Assembly: GCF_021462225.1 (NCBI RefSeq) | Contig: NC_061800.1 | Span: forward strand, 13,438,749 to 13,502,748 | Length of the DNA: 64,000 nt | Direction: 5' to 3' | Source of the DNA: Girardinichthys multiradiatus | Taxonomy: Eukaryota > Chordata > Actinopteri > Cyprinodontiformes > Goodeidae | Shown: piece after piece, positions 10,440 to 22,500 of the stretch | Layout: each line of letters starts with the position of its first letter | How positions within the stretch are numbered: the stretch's first letter is position 1 | The notes under the pieces: generated by a model | The model's database searches: none | The model's input: the letters and a program-made list of their open reading frames with translations, nothing else | What the model was told of the DNA's origin: nothing | Translations under genes and position numbers: made by a program

Positions 10440-10790
10440 GGCATTTGCATCACACCCTGGGGGCTTTATCAGTGGGTGCGCATTCCCTTTGGCCTGAGCT
10501 CCACACCTGTTTAGTTCCAGAAGTGCCTGGAATGTTGTATGGCAGGCCTTAGAGACACTATTTGCCACCCATACTTGAACAACCACTTGGTGTACAGCAG
10601 CAATTTTGAGGAACACCTAGAACACATTTGCCTTGTCCTCCAGCGTCACAGGGAGCATGGTGTTAAGCTGACCCCGAAGAAATGTGAGCTGTTCAGGCGA
10701 AGTGTCAAGTTTCTGGGCAAGCTGGTAACGGGCGAAGGTTACACAATGGACCCAGCAGAGTCGGTGATGGCCTTAAGGAAAAAACACCAT
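10440..10790 (+). mobile_element. Ty3/Gypsy reverse transcriptase fragment
   Basis: Plus-strand reading gives QWVRIPFGLSSTPV, one stop, then a YLNNHLVYS motif where YLDDILV-type catalytic Asp residues are expected, and EHLEHICLVLQRHREHGVKL followed by KCELFRRSVKFLGKLVTGEG. This order is that of Ty3/Gypsy reverse transcriptase palm and thumb. The catalytic DD pair is changed to NN, so the fragment is inactive. It lies back to back with the retrovirus remnant. Confidence 0.7.
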
Positions 10791-11309
10791 CAACCATCTG
10801 AGAGGTATGTCAATTGCTTGGTTTCTTCTCCTATTATAGGCATTTTCAGAAGTGTAACACTATTTCTAATAGAAATAAAACAAAAACCGGATTACTTGGT
10901 GCCATGTTCTTTGGACCAGGGGAGAGGGAAGGGAGATTTGTTACGCGTTCGTAACAAACTAAAGACGGATAGCTTCTCCTCCTTTGGCAAAGGGGAAAAA
11001 TGTGACGGACCATCAGCAGTGGACTGGAGCAAAAAGAAAGAGGAAAATTTTGCCTCCTTGGAAAACTTCCGTGGGTTTTTGTTGAGTTTCGTGTCAAGTC
11101 CACGCCTTCAATCGGTAATGTCACTTGCTGGTCTTCATATCCTAGTAAGCTTTGAGCTCGTTGAGCTTCTCATGAGTTTGGCAAATGAGGAAAATGAATG
11201 AAAACCCAAATGTGAGTTTCTTCTCCAGAATGATACGCGCCTCCATTGCGTGGTAACCGCATCTCAGTTTCCAGTGGGAGAAAAAGCAATGGCAGAGCGT
11301 CTCCTGTGT

Positions 11310-11390
11310 TCTTATATAGCTCACTGTGACATCAGAGCTCAGACTCCCTTTCCTGTTAGTTGCAATGCATGCTGGGAGGTGTAGTAGTAA
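11310..11390 (-). promoter_or_regulatory. Promoter-like cluster: ZNF143/Staf-like site, CRE-like site, TATA box
   Basis: Read on the minus strand: ACTACACCTCCCAGCATGC (11,367-11,385), close to the ZNF143/Staf binding consensus, then TGATGTCAC (CRE-like, about 11,326-11,334), then CTATATAAG (11,311-11,319). The order and spacing resemble a core promoter whose start site would lie near 11,285. A 34-codon frame beginning MEARIILEKK (from 11,246) follows but has no known match. It could equally belong to a transposon LTR. Confidence 0.35.
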
Positions 11391-13171
11391 ATAAACGGTC
11401 CAACAGGAGTAAGGGCCACTGAATAAAAATGCACATCTCAAGTTTCAGATTTTATTTTTTAAAGAGATAAATGCCTTCCTCAAAAACCCAAAGGATGACC
11501 TTTGATAACCTTTAATGGCTGTTCAAACATTACAAGGAAACTCCCTTCTAAGATATAGCAGCGAAAAAAAAATCAATGCTTTAAATACTGAGAAAATCTG
11601 AAGCAGTTATGATCTGAGCTCAATCTGTCATTAACAGCTTAGATTATAGATGTGGTTGGAAGTGTGGTAATGGGTGTCTAGACAAAAGTACTAAAAACAT
11701 AGTTGTCTCACATGTTTCCAGCATTAGCAAAAAAGTGGGAAATATAAAACCTCAACATTTACCAGGATAAATAGATTAAAAAGAAAAAAACAAATATTCA
11801 GAATTACAAAAGCAGTGTCTACAATTCAGGAAATATTAAATTGATATCATTATTAATGGGTGTAAAATTTACTCTATCCATTTGCAGTATATTTGCATTT
11901 AGCTACATGCACTGTGTCACTTCAGAGAGACTTTTGAACTAGCTTTTCTACGTGAAACCAAAATACTAACTGCCATGAGTACCATGTGTCAGTAATAATC
12001 TGCTATGCCAAAGAACAATTATATGTTGCAATCAAATTTTTTACAACAAAATATACTACAAAAACAACCACAATGTCCTGGAATTACAAGAAAACAAACT
12101 TTTTCAAACAGGATTTCTGGGTTTTGACTAGGCCAGAAATGTGGTTAGTTTGTATTGGTTCTTTTCACAAATAAATTTTTATTTTCTCCTTATAACCTTC
12201 CAAACAATCCATGCTTATTCAGTCTCTTTTTCTATCTTAAATATTTTCATATTTTAATAGTCTATCACTATAAAATTATGCACTTCAAACAATTCGGAAA
12301 TGACATAATAGCTCTTTCCAGATGGATGGGCACTACATTGATCTCTCTGGGGAAATTATGTTTTTCCACCTTGGCATTGTGTTCAAATCTGAATGCTCTA
12401 AACACACCAAGTGAAAAAAGCAGCAATTTTTTATTTGCTGATCATCAGTTGGTCAAAGGTTTCTGGCATTAGGCTACTACTTTTCCTCATAAGGGAAACA
12501 CATAGAAGCAGTGAATTTGTACCTGTTACACACATCTCTCACCTTCGGTCTTTTCTTTAATAAAAAATAAAACTGTGGAATTCAGTTTGTGTTTCTTTTG
12601 TACACCTCAGGATAGATCTAGATAATTTTGGTTGAAGAACAAATAATTTTATCAACCCTTGAGGCATAAAACTCAAGAACTGAGAGAGGATTTTATCTTC
12701 TTCTTACATTAACTATTGTGGTGAAAAAATAAGATTATCACTGTTATGGTAAGAAGCAATTAGTGTGTTTATTAAAATTATCTTGTGCAAAATAAGAGTA
12801 AAAGCAACCAACAGTGTTGCTCTGATTCACAGTGTTGTACAATTCAGCCAGGGGTGCAAAATTGTTTATGAGACAGTGTGAAAACTAACTTCTCAGTAAT
12901 TTGGTGTAGGAACAAACTTTTTTTTTAATGTTCTCTGCAGCTGCCGAGCTCAGCTCTGGCAGGTGACCTCAAATATGCATATGAGACTCACCCAGAGCCT
13001 CATAAGCATAATAAAATTAACACAAACCATAACCATAAGTTCAAAGTCAGAAGATAATGCAAAGCAAAGTTCAATCTAGCCACACAACTCTTTATTATCA
13101 AGCCATTGTTTTCAGCAAAAACCTGTCTGACACAACGCTTACATGGCATAAAGAATATAATTGAAATCTGA

Positions 13172-13177
13172 TTTATT
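13172..13177 (-). terminator. Candidate polyadenylation signal of gene A
   Basis: AATAAA on the minus strand about 380 bases beyond the stop codon. A second one lies at 13,091-13,096. Which is used cannot be told from sequence. Confidence 0.3.
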
Positions 13178-13559
13178 TTTTTGCTCTGTGACAAACGTTT
13201 GGGCCTAATCCATGAAACAGAAATATAATCAAAGCAAATTAAGGAAATTAAGATGCAAAGTCAGCTTCTGGTTCTTGTAGAGATATACACATTGAGTGAA
13301 AAACATTTAAGATTTGCCACATTATCGCTTGATGATCTTTGTGTGAACTGCAAGAGTCAGTATGGTAAGTGGACCGGTTCTGGTACTTTACAAAAGTGTA
13401 CGTTATTAAAATAAATCATCCACATTATGATGAATGATAGCTCAAATGCCTTGTCTCCATGTGTGGACAACTTAAAAAATAGTCTCAGAGAGTCCTGAAA
13501 ACTGAAGATTCTGATGGATGCCATCCGTAAACCTGGATAAATTGAGCTTATTCACCACT

Positions 13560-16500
13560 TCAAGTAATACTTTGCAGTCTTCTTGCAGATACAGCTGGCA
13601 TGTTACACCTTAGGTTCTTCCAGAAGTTTCTTTTCAAGTATAGTTGAGTTGGATTGTTAGTTTTAACAAATGAGTTTTTCCACTCCAGAGCTCCTTGTTT
13701 CCTTTTGATATAGCTCAGTGATTCCGGTAATTGACTGTAATCCACAGGACCGTCTGGCAGAGGAGAACAAAAGGATGACCGCATGAGAATTGGTGTGGTA
13801 AAACATCTGAATTATACATTAAACAGATTTCACATTTCCATGCACTGTTAAATGTTTCCAATTTCATTTTCATGCAGATATAATCTGCAAATATAAGGTT
13901 GAGAAAAACACATTTGTGAAAAGACCCATACTTCTCTCAAATTAAAAGGCACATGCTGGCAGCCACCTTATTTTTGTCCAAGCATCTTAGACAGAAAATA
14001 GAAATACTGGGGTTTAAGCTTCTGAGTCAAGTTACTTGATTCTTCTCAAACTGTGAGATAAAACAGCAGTTCTTTGGCTTTAGAATATTTTAATCCAATG
14101 AACCCTACTGAAGATTTAACAATATGCTGTGCAGAATCATAGGCAGATTGAACATAATACAAAAGATGACAACAGATTATGTCGAACACATTGATAAATC
14201 TGTTCTTAAATCAGTGAACAATGAATGGTAGCAGCTACTGTACAGGTCATGTTTATAGACACCTCTGGAGAAGCCTTACAATAAACTCATTTTTATTATG
14301 GAATGATCTCACACTAAAAGATTTAGAAAAATCCGACTTTAATTGAATAACTTTTTTCAGTGGGGAAAAATATTCTCAAGCTTTCAGTGCAAACAGAGTT
14401 GTTCCACCTCGTTTTGTCATGGAACATATTAGATATGGACAAATTGGTAGCCTTTGGACGTCTCAGAGTCAATGTAAGAATTTACAGTCATATTCAGAGA
14501 GCGCTGATTTGTAACGCTAGCCACGACGCCTGTACTGATCACTAATATAAGGTGCTAAAAAGCTGTTCAAAATGTCAACTCTGTCATCATTGTGTCTATA
14601 TCATGTCAGAAGGGCTTGAGAAAGATATTTGGAATTCATTGTAGTAAGATTAAATTGTTTAAAATCTGTATTGACAGATCAAAGTTTTAGAAAAAAGAAT
14701 TTCACTGAAAAGGATTATAATTTTAGGCAAATTAGAGTTGTGTGTTGAAGGTTTGATTTTATCGCTGCTGTTTAAGCTGCAGTGATCTTTTTGAACAAGT
14801 AGAAAACCAGCAATTTTTACAAAGGGGGATAAGGATGTTTTAAAATATTTTATGTCTTTTTTATTTTTCAGATCTGCTGCTCTATGGAGCTAAATTGGGG
14901 CCATAAAGTTTGTTCAAAAGAAAAGAATTTGAACCTGAAAAATAAAAGTTTTGTTCAAAAGAAAAACATTTATACCTGAAAAATAATTTTGAACCTCCCC
15001 CAAAAAAATGTGAAAACAGGAAAAAACGTTTTGCAACTGAAAAAAAAAAAAAAAATGTGAAACTGGAAAAATAAAAGTTCAAAACTACTTTTCATATTAA
15101 AGTTTTTTTTTTTCAAACTTGCAGATTTTTTTTTTGGCTTCAAACTTTTGGCCCTGTTTTGGTGTGGGGGGCGGGGCCTCAGTTCACGGGGGTGCGGAAT
15201 CATGACTGACAGCTCAACACAGCGGCTGAACAACATATTCCCAGCTGTTGTATTCAGGGACCGTGGGAACTGGGATTATCTGTAATACAATATTTTCTAT
15301 ATATGTGATTGGTTTTGAAAGATAACATGCTTCACCGATAGAAGCAGCTTGCGTGATTACACGACGCGCATCTCGGTGGAGAAAATATGATCTTGACAGA
15401 TTTGCACAGCATTTTAAGTCCGTGTTGGAGATTTCCCATGCTCTCAACATCTAGCAAAAGAACCACCAGACTAAGTGGCGGTATGAAAACAGATGTAAAA
15501 CGAGCCGGTATTTTCTGAATATCCTTGCATAATTAAGCCTGGACTTGTTTTCACGTGGACTGGACTCGGGTTTCGGTTTCTGGTGCATTTTTGATTAAAA
15601 CGTGTTTGGTCTCCATTTAATGAAGTGACTCACAGCCAGGGGCAAACTGGCAAACGGGGAAATCCCCGGTGGACCCCTGGTTTAGGCATTTCTTATTTTG
15701 TGAATGTTTAGTTTTTAATAACCGCCTTTCACAGACCCAGGGCCGGTGGTTCACTTCAGCCCGTGGACCACCGGCCCATGAGCTGAACCACCGGCCCACC
15801 GCCCTGCACAGACGCAGGGTGAGCGCGACACCATGTACGCAAGAGGCAACAATTTCTGGGGTGCTGATATTTTTCTGGGCCATTGTGCCCTAAACTATGC
15901 CATATCAACCTGTTAGGGATAACCTTTATTTAAGACTCATAGCAGTTTTTCCCACTTACACCATAATGATATAAAACATAAGTTCTAATGTTTCCTTTTT
16001 GTTAGAAAAGAATGCTCATCGACACACTTTACAAGGATAAATGGCTCAAGGTTTGTCATGAATGACCTGTGGCTGGGGCACTGGGTTTGATGGTGGAGCA
16101 GGCTGTAACTGGTTTGATTAGAAAGCTACAGCACACTTAGTTTAAGGATGGACACCCGCTACTACACAACCTACAGATAGACAACACAATGGTGACACAT
16201 AGTCTACTGATAAACACTGAGGGAAGGAACATCCATTGCATTGGAGTGCCAGATATAAAACTACATGTGACCTTCTTTCGGGGCTCTTCGTCATCATTTT
16301 ACAAACTACAACGGTCCGACACGAGAGCCACGGCGCTGATCTCTGTAATAATTTATTTTCCTAATTTAGATTAAAGGAGCTGAAAGTTAGAAACTGTTTG
16401 ACTCTTAAAGGAACGACTCTCAGAGTTAGATAAGAGTGTGATCGCTTCTGGGGACCGAGGACCGGAGGAACTCCGAGAGGTCTGACCGCCAACAGGGTGT

Positions 16501-19500
16501 GGTAGCTCGGACAAACCTCTCCTCTGCTCCAGTCAGGCAGATCAGCTCTGCTGCGCACTGGCGAACAGCTGATCTGTAACACATGAGCATAAAATACACC
16601 AGAAACTGAAACCCGAGCCCAGTCCATGTGAAAACAAGTCCAGGCTTAATTATGCAAGGATATTCGGAAAATACAGGCTTCGTTTTGCATCTGGTTTCAT
16701 ACCGCCGCTTAGTCTGGCGCAGTTACCAGGTGAGAAATGTAGGATTATCGTACTAGACATAAAATTATCGTATTTTGAGGGAAATTATCGTACACTCGTC
16801 ATAACCAAAATAACAAGTCCGTTGATGTGTTGAATAGAGTCTAACAGACACTCGCAGCTTTGTGGGGTCAGAACGGAATGGATTTATCAACATCTGCAGC
16901 CCCACAGTGTCGGGCTCTGCTGCTGCTTCTTTTCTTTTCCTCAATCATGGGCGGGCGCAGTGGACTATTCAGCCAATCATGGCCGTTGTTCTGAGGCCAA
17001 CGCATCATGTCACACGAAGGTCACATTTAGAAAAGCACGATTGGCTGGAATTTCCAGCATTTGTTTCCGAATCTGGACACAGATGCCTTCAAGGTTCACA
17101 AAAAAACTCCGACAGACTTTGGCGATAGGCTGATGACGACTGATTACAACCACACATTCACGGAATGGTCAAATTATCGTACATTTGGCCTTTTTTAGGA
17201 ATATTGATTGTACATCGTACAAAGAGCAAAATTATCATACAAATACGATAATTATCGTACACCTGGCAACACTGGTCTGGTGGTTCTTTTGCTTTATGCT
17301 GAGAGCATGGGAACTCCAACACGGGACTTAAAATGCTGTGCAAATCTGTCAAGATCATATTTTCTCCACTGAGATGCACGTCGTGTATTCACGCAAGCTG
17401 CTTCTATCGGTGAAGCATGTTATATTTCAAAACCAATCACATATACAGGTCCTTCTCAAAATATTAGCATATTGTGATAAAGTTAATTATTTTCCATAAT
17501 GTAATGATGAAAATTTAACATTCATATATTTTAGATTCATTGCACACTAACTGAAATATTTCAGGTCTTTTATTGTCTTAATACGGATGATTTTGGCATA
17601 CAGCTCATGAAAACCCAAAATTCCTATCTCACAAAATTAGCATATTTCATCCGACCAATAAAAGAAACGTGTTTTTAATACAAAAAACGTCAACCTTCAA
17701 ATAATCATGTACAGTTATGCACTCAATACTTGGTCGGGAATCTTTTGCAGAAATGACTGCTTCAATGCGGCGTGGCATGGAGGCAATCAGCCTGTGGCAC
17801 TGCTGAGGTCTTATGGAGGCCCAGGATGCTTCGATAGCGGCCTTTAGCTCATCCAGAGTGTTGGGTCTTGAGTCTCTCAACGTTCTCTTCACAATATCCC
17901 ACAGATTCTCTATGGGGTTCAGGTCAGGAGAGTTGGCAGGCCAATTGAGCACAGTGATACCATGGTCAGTAAACCATTTACCAGTGGTTTTGGCACTGTG
18001 AGCAGGTGCCAGGTCGTGCTGAAAAATGAAATCTTCATCTCCATAAAGCTTTTCAGCAGATGGAAGCATGAAGTGCTCCAAAATCTCCTGATAGCTAGCT
18101 GCATTGACCCTGCCCTTGATAAAACACAGTGGACCAACACCAGCAGCTGACACGGCACCCCAGACCATCACTCACTGTGGATACTTGACACTGGACTTCT
18201 GGCATTTTGGCATTTCCTTCTCCCCAGTCTTCCTCCAGACTCTGGCACCTTGATTTCCGAATGACATGCAGAATTTGCTTTCATCCGAAAAAAGTACTTT
18301 GGACCACTGAGCAACAGTCCAGTGCTGCTTCTCTGTAGCCCAGGTCAGGCGCTTCTGCCACTGTTTCTGGTTCAAAAGTGGCTTGACCTGGGGAATGCGG
18401 CACCTGTAGCCCATTTCCTGCACACACCTGTGCACGGTGGCTCTGGATGTTTCTACTCCAGACTCAGTCCACTGCTTCCGCAGGTCCCCCAAGGTTTGCA
18501 ATCGGCCCTTCTCCACAATCTTCCTCAGGGTCCGGTCACCTCTTCTCGTTGTGCAGCGTTTTCTGCCACACTTTTTCCTTCCCACAGACTTCCTACTGAG
18601 GTGCCTTGATACAGCACTCTGGGAACAACCTATTCGTTCAGAAATTTCTTTCTGTGTCTCACCCTCTTGCTTGAGGGTGTCAATAGTGGCCTTCTGGACA
18701 GCAGTCAGGTCGGCAGTCTTACCCATGATTGGGGTTTTGAGTGATGAACCAGGCTGGGAGTTTTAAAGGCCTCAGGAATCTTTTGCAGGTGTTTAGAGTT
18801 AACTCGTTGATTCAGATGATTAGGTTCATAGATCGTTTAGAGACCCTTTTAATGATATGCTAATTTTGTGAGATAGGAATTTTGGGTTTTCATGAGCTGT
18901 ATGCCAAAATCATCCGTAATTAAGACAATAAAAGACCTGAAATATTTCAGTTAGTGTGCAATGAATCTAAAATATATGAATGTTAAATTTTCATCATGAC
19001 ATTATGGAAAACAATGAACTTTATCACAATATGCTAATATTTTGAGAAGGACCTGTACACGCCAAAACAGGGCCCAAAGTTTGAAGCTGAAAAAAAATCT
19101 GCAAGTTGGAAAAAAAAACTTGAACCTGAAAAGTAGTTTTGAACTTTTATTTTTCCAATTTCACATGTTTTTTTTTTTTTTTCAGTTGCAAAACTTTTTT
19201 CCAGTTTTCACATTTTTCTTGGACAGGTTCAAAATACTTTTTCAGGTTCAAATGTTTTCTTTTTGAACAAACTTTTTTTTTCAGGTTCGAATTTCTTTCT
19301 TTTAAACAAACTTTTATTTTTCAGGTTTCATTTTTTTTCTTTTGAACAAACTCTATGGCCCCAATTTAGCTCCATATACATCTCCTCTTTTATGTTTCAC
19401 TGTTTACCACAGTCAATGTAGCGCAGTACACACACACACATGCACACAGAGATACAGTAATCACTTAGGGTGCATGCATGGTATACATGAATCTGTCCTT

Positions 19501-22500
19501 ACCGACTTCCACCAGAATAACTTTGGGATCATTATGCATCAAAGCATCGTGAAGGCCCACTTTCTGCTCATACAACAGCTGGCTTTGATTCCCCCAGGGC
19601 TGCACAGTTTCCTTTGTTTTCCCATGAGATGACAAGATGATTATCAGTCTGCGGCATTGGCGCACTGCAGCTGTTATGATATCATGGACCGCTGTAAGAC
19701 ATTACAGATGAAAAACAAACAAGTTATACCTAATAAGTAACACCCAAATGCTGCAAAGAGATAATAGTCTATTTATATATATGCCAGTCTTCTTCTGTTT
19801 CTGCCATTTGTTTTAGGTCTGTTAGAAATTTTGAGGCTACTGTGGAAGACTTGTGATCAATTAAGAACCACAACTGTCAAATAGAAACTTTTAATTCAAT
19901 TCAATTCAGTTTATTTATAGAGCGCCAATTCACAACACATGTTGTCTCAAGTCACTTCACAAAGTCAGGTACATACATTCCAATTAATCCTAACCATTGA
20001 ATATTGGATAAGAAGTTTTTCTATCTAAGGAAACCCAGCAGATTGCATCCAGTCAGTGACTTGCAGCATTCACTCCTCCCGGATGAGCAGGTAGAGACAG
20101 TGGACAGTCACTGGCGTTGACTTTGCAGCAATCCCTCATACTGAGCATGCATGTAGCGACAGTGGAGAGGAAAAACTCCCTTTTAACAGGAAGAAACCTC
20201 CAGCAGAACCAGGCTCAGTGTGAGCGGCCATCTGCCACGACTGACTGGGGGTTTGAGAGAACAGAGCAGAGACACAAAGAGAACAAAGAAGCACTGATCC
20301 AGGAGTACTTTCTATGGGAAGGAAAAGTAAATGTTAATGGATGTAGCTCCTTTAGTCGTTCATCTAGAAAGAAAGAACAGATAAACTCTGAGCCAGTTTT
20401 CAAGGTTAGAGTCTGAAAGAGAGCACATGGAGTTAGTCACAGTAGAAGCTCAGTCAGTAGCTATGTCTAGGAGAGAGAAAGGGTTCAACACTGAAAGACA
20501 TGGTCATGAGGATCATCGGTAGAGGGTTAGCATTAAGTTGTTGCCAGCAGAAGCTTGGACGATGCCCCCCTCCAGAAAGGTGTCACAGGTAGACACAGAA
20601 CCAGGCCAGGTGTAGCTTCTAGAAAGAGAAAAAACAGAGTGAGAAGATAGAGTTAAAAGCTAAAATAACAGCAAATAATGCAAAATTGAAGAGTAGTGTA
20701 AGAATGTAGCGAAGAGGGTGAAAGTCGTCATTATGTCCTCCAGCAGTCTAACCCTATAGCAACATAACTACAGAGATAGCTCAAGATAACCTAAGCCACT
20801 CTTACTATAAGCTTTATCAAAAAGGAAAGTTTTAAGCCTAGCCTTAAAAGTAGACAGGGTGTCTACCTCACAGACCAAAACCGGGAACTGGTTCCACAGG
20901 AGAGGAGCCTGATAACTAAAGGATCTGCCTCCCATTCTACTTCTAGAGACTCTAGGAACCACCAGTAAACCTGCAGTCTGAGAACGAAGTGCTCTGTTAG
21001 GAACATATGGAACAATCAGATCTCTGATGTATGATGGAGGTAGATCATTAAGGGCTTTATATGTGAGGAGGAGAATTTTAAATTCTATTCTGGATTTAAC
21101 AGGGAGCCAATGAAGGGAAGCTAAAGTAGGAGAAATATGATCTCTCTTTTAAATTTTCATCAGCACTCTTGCTGCAGCATTTTGAATCAGCTGAAGGCTT
21201 TTAACTGCATTTTGTGGACATCCTGATAGTAAAGAATTACAATAGTCCAGCCTTGAAGTAACAAATGCATGGACTAGTTTTTCAGCGTCACTCCTAGATA
21301 GGATATTTCTAATTTTGGCAATGTTCCGGAGGTGAAAGAAGGAAATCCTAGAAACCTGTTTAATATGGGATTTAAATGACATATCCTTGCCAAAAATAAC
21401 ACCAAGGTTTTTTACTTTATTATCAGAGGTCAATTTAATGCCATCCAGATTAAGTGATTGACTAAGCAGTTTCTCTTTTAAAGACTCCGGTCCAAAGACG
21501 ACAACTCCTGTCTTGTCTGAATTTAGAAGCAAAAAATTTAAAGTCATCCAAGACATGCTTGTTGTCTATCTAACTGGTTGGGCTCATCAGGATTTATGGA
21601 TAAGTAAAGCTGAGTATCATCAACGTAACAGTGAAAATGTATCCCATGCTGCCTGATAATTGTACCTATTGGAAGTATATATATAGTAAAGAGAATTGGC
21701 CCAAGTACTGAACCCTGTGGTACTACACAATTAACCCTGGAGTTTAAAGATGATTTATTATTTACATGAACAAACTGGAATCTGTCAGACAAATAAGATT
21801 TAAACCAGCCTAGCGCTGTTCCCCTGATCCCTACAGCATATTCCAGCCTTTCTAAGAGAATATTATGATCGACTGTATCAAATGCAGCACTGAGATCTAA
21901 CAGAACCAGAACAGACACAAGTCCATTATCTGAGGCCATAAGAATATCATTAGTGACTTTCAGCAGAGCTGTTTCAGTGCTATGATGAGCTCTGAAGCCT
22001 GACTGAAACTCTTCAAACAGGTCATTGCTGTGTAAATGCTCACACATTTGATTAGCAACTATTTTCTCAAGAATATTAGATAAAAATGGAAGATTGGATA
22101 TAGGTCTGTAATTTATTAAGTCATCTCGATCAAGTGAATGTTTCTTAAGTAAAGGTTTAATTACAGCTATCTTAAAAGCTTGTGGTACATATCCATTTAC
22201 TAAGGATAGATTAATCATATCTAAAATGGGGCTGGTAATCAGAGGGAACACTTTCTTAAATAATTTGGTTGGGATTGGATCTAACATATAAGTTGAAGGT
22301 TTAGATGAAGCTAATATTTCTGATAACTCAGAAGCTCCAAGGGATCAAAACAGTCAAAACACAGGTTCACACATCAGGTTCTGCAGTTATTTCCAATGTT
22401 GTCTCACTTGTTGAGGATGAAGTAATCATCTTCGGGAGTATGCCAATGATTTTGTTTTTAATAGAATCAATTTTATTTAAAAAGAATCCCATAAAGTCAT

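Larger units (their letters stand above)
10791..13559. other. 3' flank of gene A, no coding exons seen
   Basis: Sequence between the Ty3 fragment and the stop codon of the IL-1R-like gene A. It contains the promoter-like cluster at 11,310-11,390 (separate entry), a 220-residue plus-strand frame (10,539-11,201) whose first third is the Ty3 fragment and whose remainder resembles no family I know, and AT-rich filler from 11,450. The last few hundred bases before 13,560 are presumably 3' untranslated sequence of gene A. Confidence 0.5.
14885..19374. mobile_element. Large foldback element with about 0.7-kb inverted arms, carrying nested insertions
   Basis: The left end TGGAGCTAAATTGGGGCCAT (14,885) is repeated inverted at the right end (19,355-19,374), each next to TA. 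Arms continue inward: a tract rich in runs of T and A with repeated ttgttcaaaag/aacctgaaaa motifs, then gattggttttgaaa, gaagcagctt, catgctctca, and sequence up to about 15,590 that returns inverted at about 16,580-16,720, 17,275-17,450 and 19,056-19,374. The right arm is split by a 555-bp hAT MITE (16,720-17,274) and by a Tc1 copy (17,448-19,055). About 130 bases of the left arm (roughly 15,165-15,295) have no partner on the right. No transposase is visible in the 1-kb centre, so it is non-autonomous. Confidence 0.7.

Noticed and set aside
10539..11201. 220-codon plus-strand frame as a host gene
   Set aside because: Its first 80 residues are Ty3 reverse transcriptase with the catalytic pair altered; the rest shows no family features and is probably chance continuation.
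15617..15893. Two opposite open frames of 74-88 codons in the centre of the foldback element
   Set aside because: They lie on a GC-rich imperfect palindrome (ccggtggttca and its complement), which opens both strands by chance. No protein family resemblance.
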